From Spirosoma utsteinense (GTDB lineage Bacteria > Bacteroidota > Bacteroidia > Cytophagales > Spirosomataceae), in the NCBI RefSeq assembly GCF_014282275.1, contig NZ_VFIA01000002.1, positions 226,418 through 290,417 on the forward strand: DNA of 64,000 bases, read 5' to 3'. Made by a program: the position numbers and the translations under genes. Of the stretch, positions 63,916 through 64,000 are shown piece by piece (position 1 is the stretch's first letter; every line of letters begins with the position of its first letter). A model generated the notes under the pieces. The model saw only the letters and a program-made list of their open reading frames with translations, ran no database searches and was not told where the DNA came from.

Positions 63916-64000
63916 GCTTGAAAAAGAGATGGTTAATCAGCAACCCAATCACCGTGTCGTGCATTAAAACCGACTTGGAAAAACAGATGGTGCGACGCGC

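Overview
The window looks like a chromosomal segment of a Bacteroidota bacterium of the order Cytophagales, most like Spirosoma or a close relative. The grounds are a SusC/SusD outer-membrane pair, head-GIN, DUF2141, DUF5686 and carboxypeptidase-regulatory-like proteins, a CrtD-type carotenoid desaturase, moderately high GC and start sites without clear Shine-Dalgarno sequences. The genus is inferred from gene content and style only; no search was run. No rRNA, tRNA or CRISPR array was seen.

Layout. 1-10.5 kb holds housekeeping genes: the start of an ABC ATPase, a head-GIN adhesin-like protein, purK, an FAH-family hydrolase, recO, lptB, recJ, a DUF2141 protein, guaB, a metallophosphoesterase and a MazG-type pyrophosphohydrolase. 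10.6-21.3 kb is a transport and utilisation block: susC, susD and an FG-GAP/VCBS lipoprotein on the minus strand, preceded by a GHMP (galactokinase-like) kinase, with a LacI-type regulator divergent from it across a 40-bp palindrome. 21.4-31.3 kb holds membrane and ion-homeostasis genes (DUF1361, diacylglycerol kinase, a membrane protein coupled to a one-domain winged-helix regulator, LtrA, NhaD, a CPA-type antiporter), then crtD and a propeller-like lipoprotein. 31.3-34.9 kb is a seven-PAS histidine kinase cut by one in-frame TAG. 35-41.6 kb has an S9 peptidase, mutS2, a small SMR exporter and a Uma2-family protein.

41.8-47.4 kb is a probable sugar catabolism locus: two Gfo/Idh/MocA oxidoreductases and a TIM-barrel isomerase on the minus strand, with a DUF433/DUF5615 toxin-antitoxin pair wedged between them by overlapping stop and start codons, and a divergent MFS transporter. 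47.5-51.6 kb has an HD phosphohydrolase, a disulfide oxidoreductase coupled to a LEA2-like membrane protein, and an AraC regulator. 51.66-53.25 kb is an IS605-type element with divergent tnpA and tnpB; it sits about 24 nt upstream of the AraC gene. 53.4-63.3 kb carries msrA, an MFS transporter, a HAD phosphatase, a MOSC protein, a GH5 glycosidase, a DUF5686 protein and an M24 peptidase. The last 0.7 kb is AT-richer, with short repeats and a truncated DUF4304 gene.

A striking feature at larger scale is the number of long, often perfect inverted repeats in the short spacers, many reaching into stop codons and nearly all different in sequence. One, at 57.6-57.7 kb, has terminal inverted repeats and 8-bp flanking direct repeats like a miniature transposable element.
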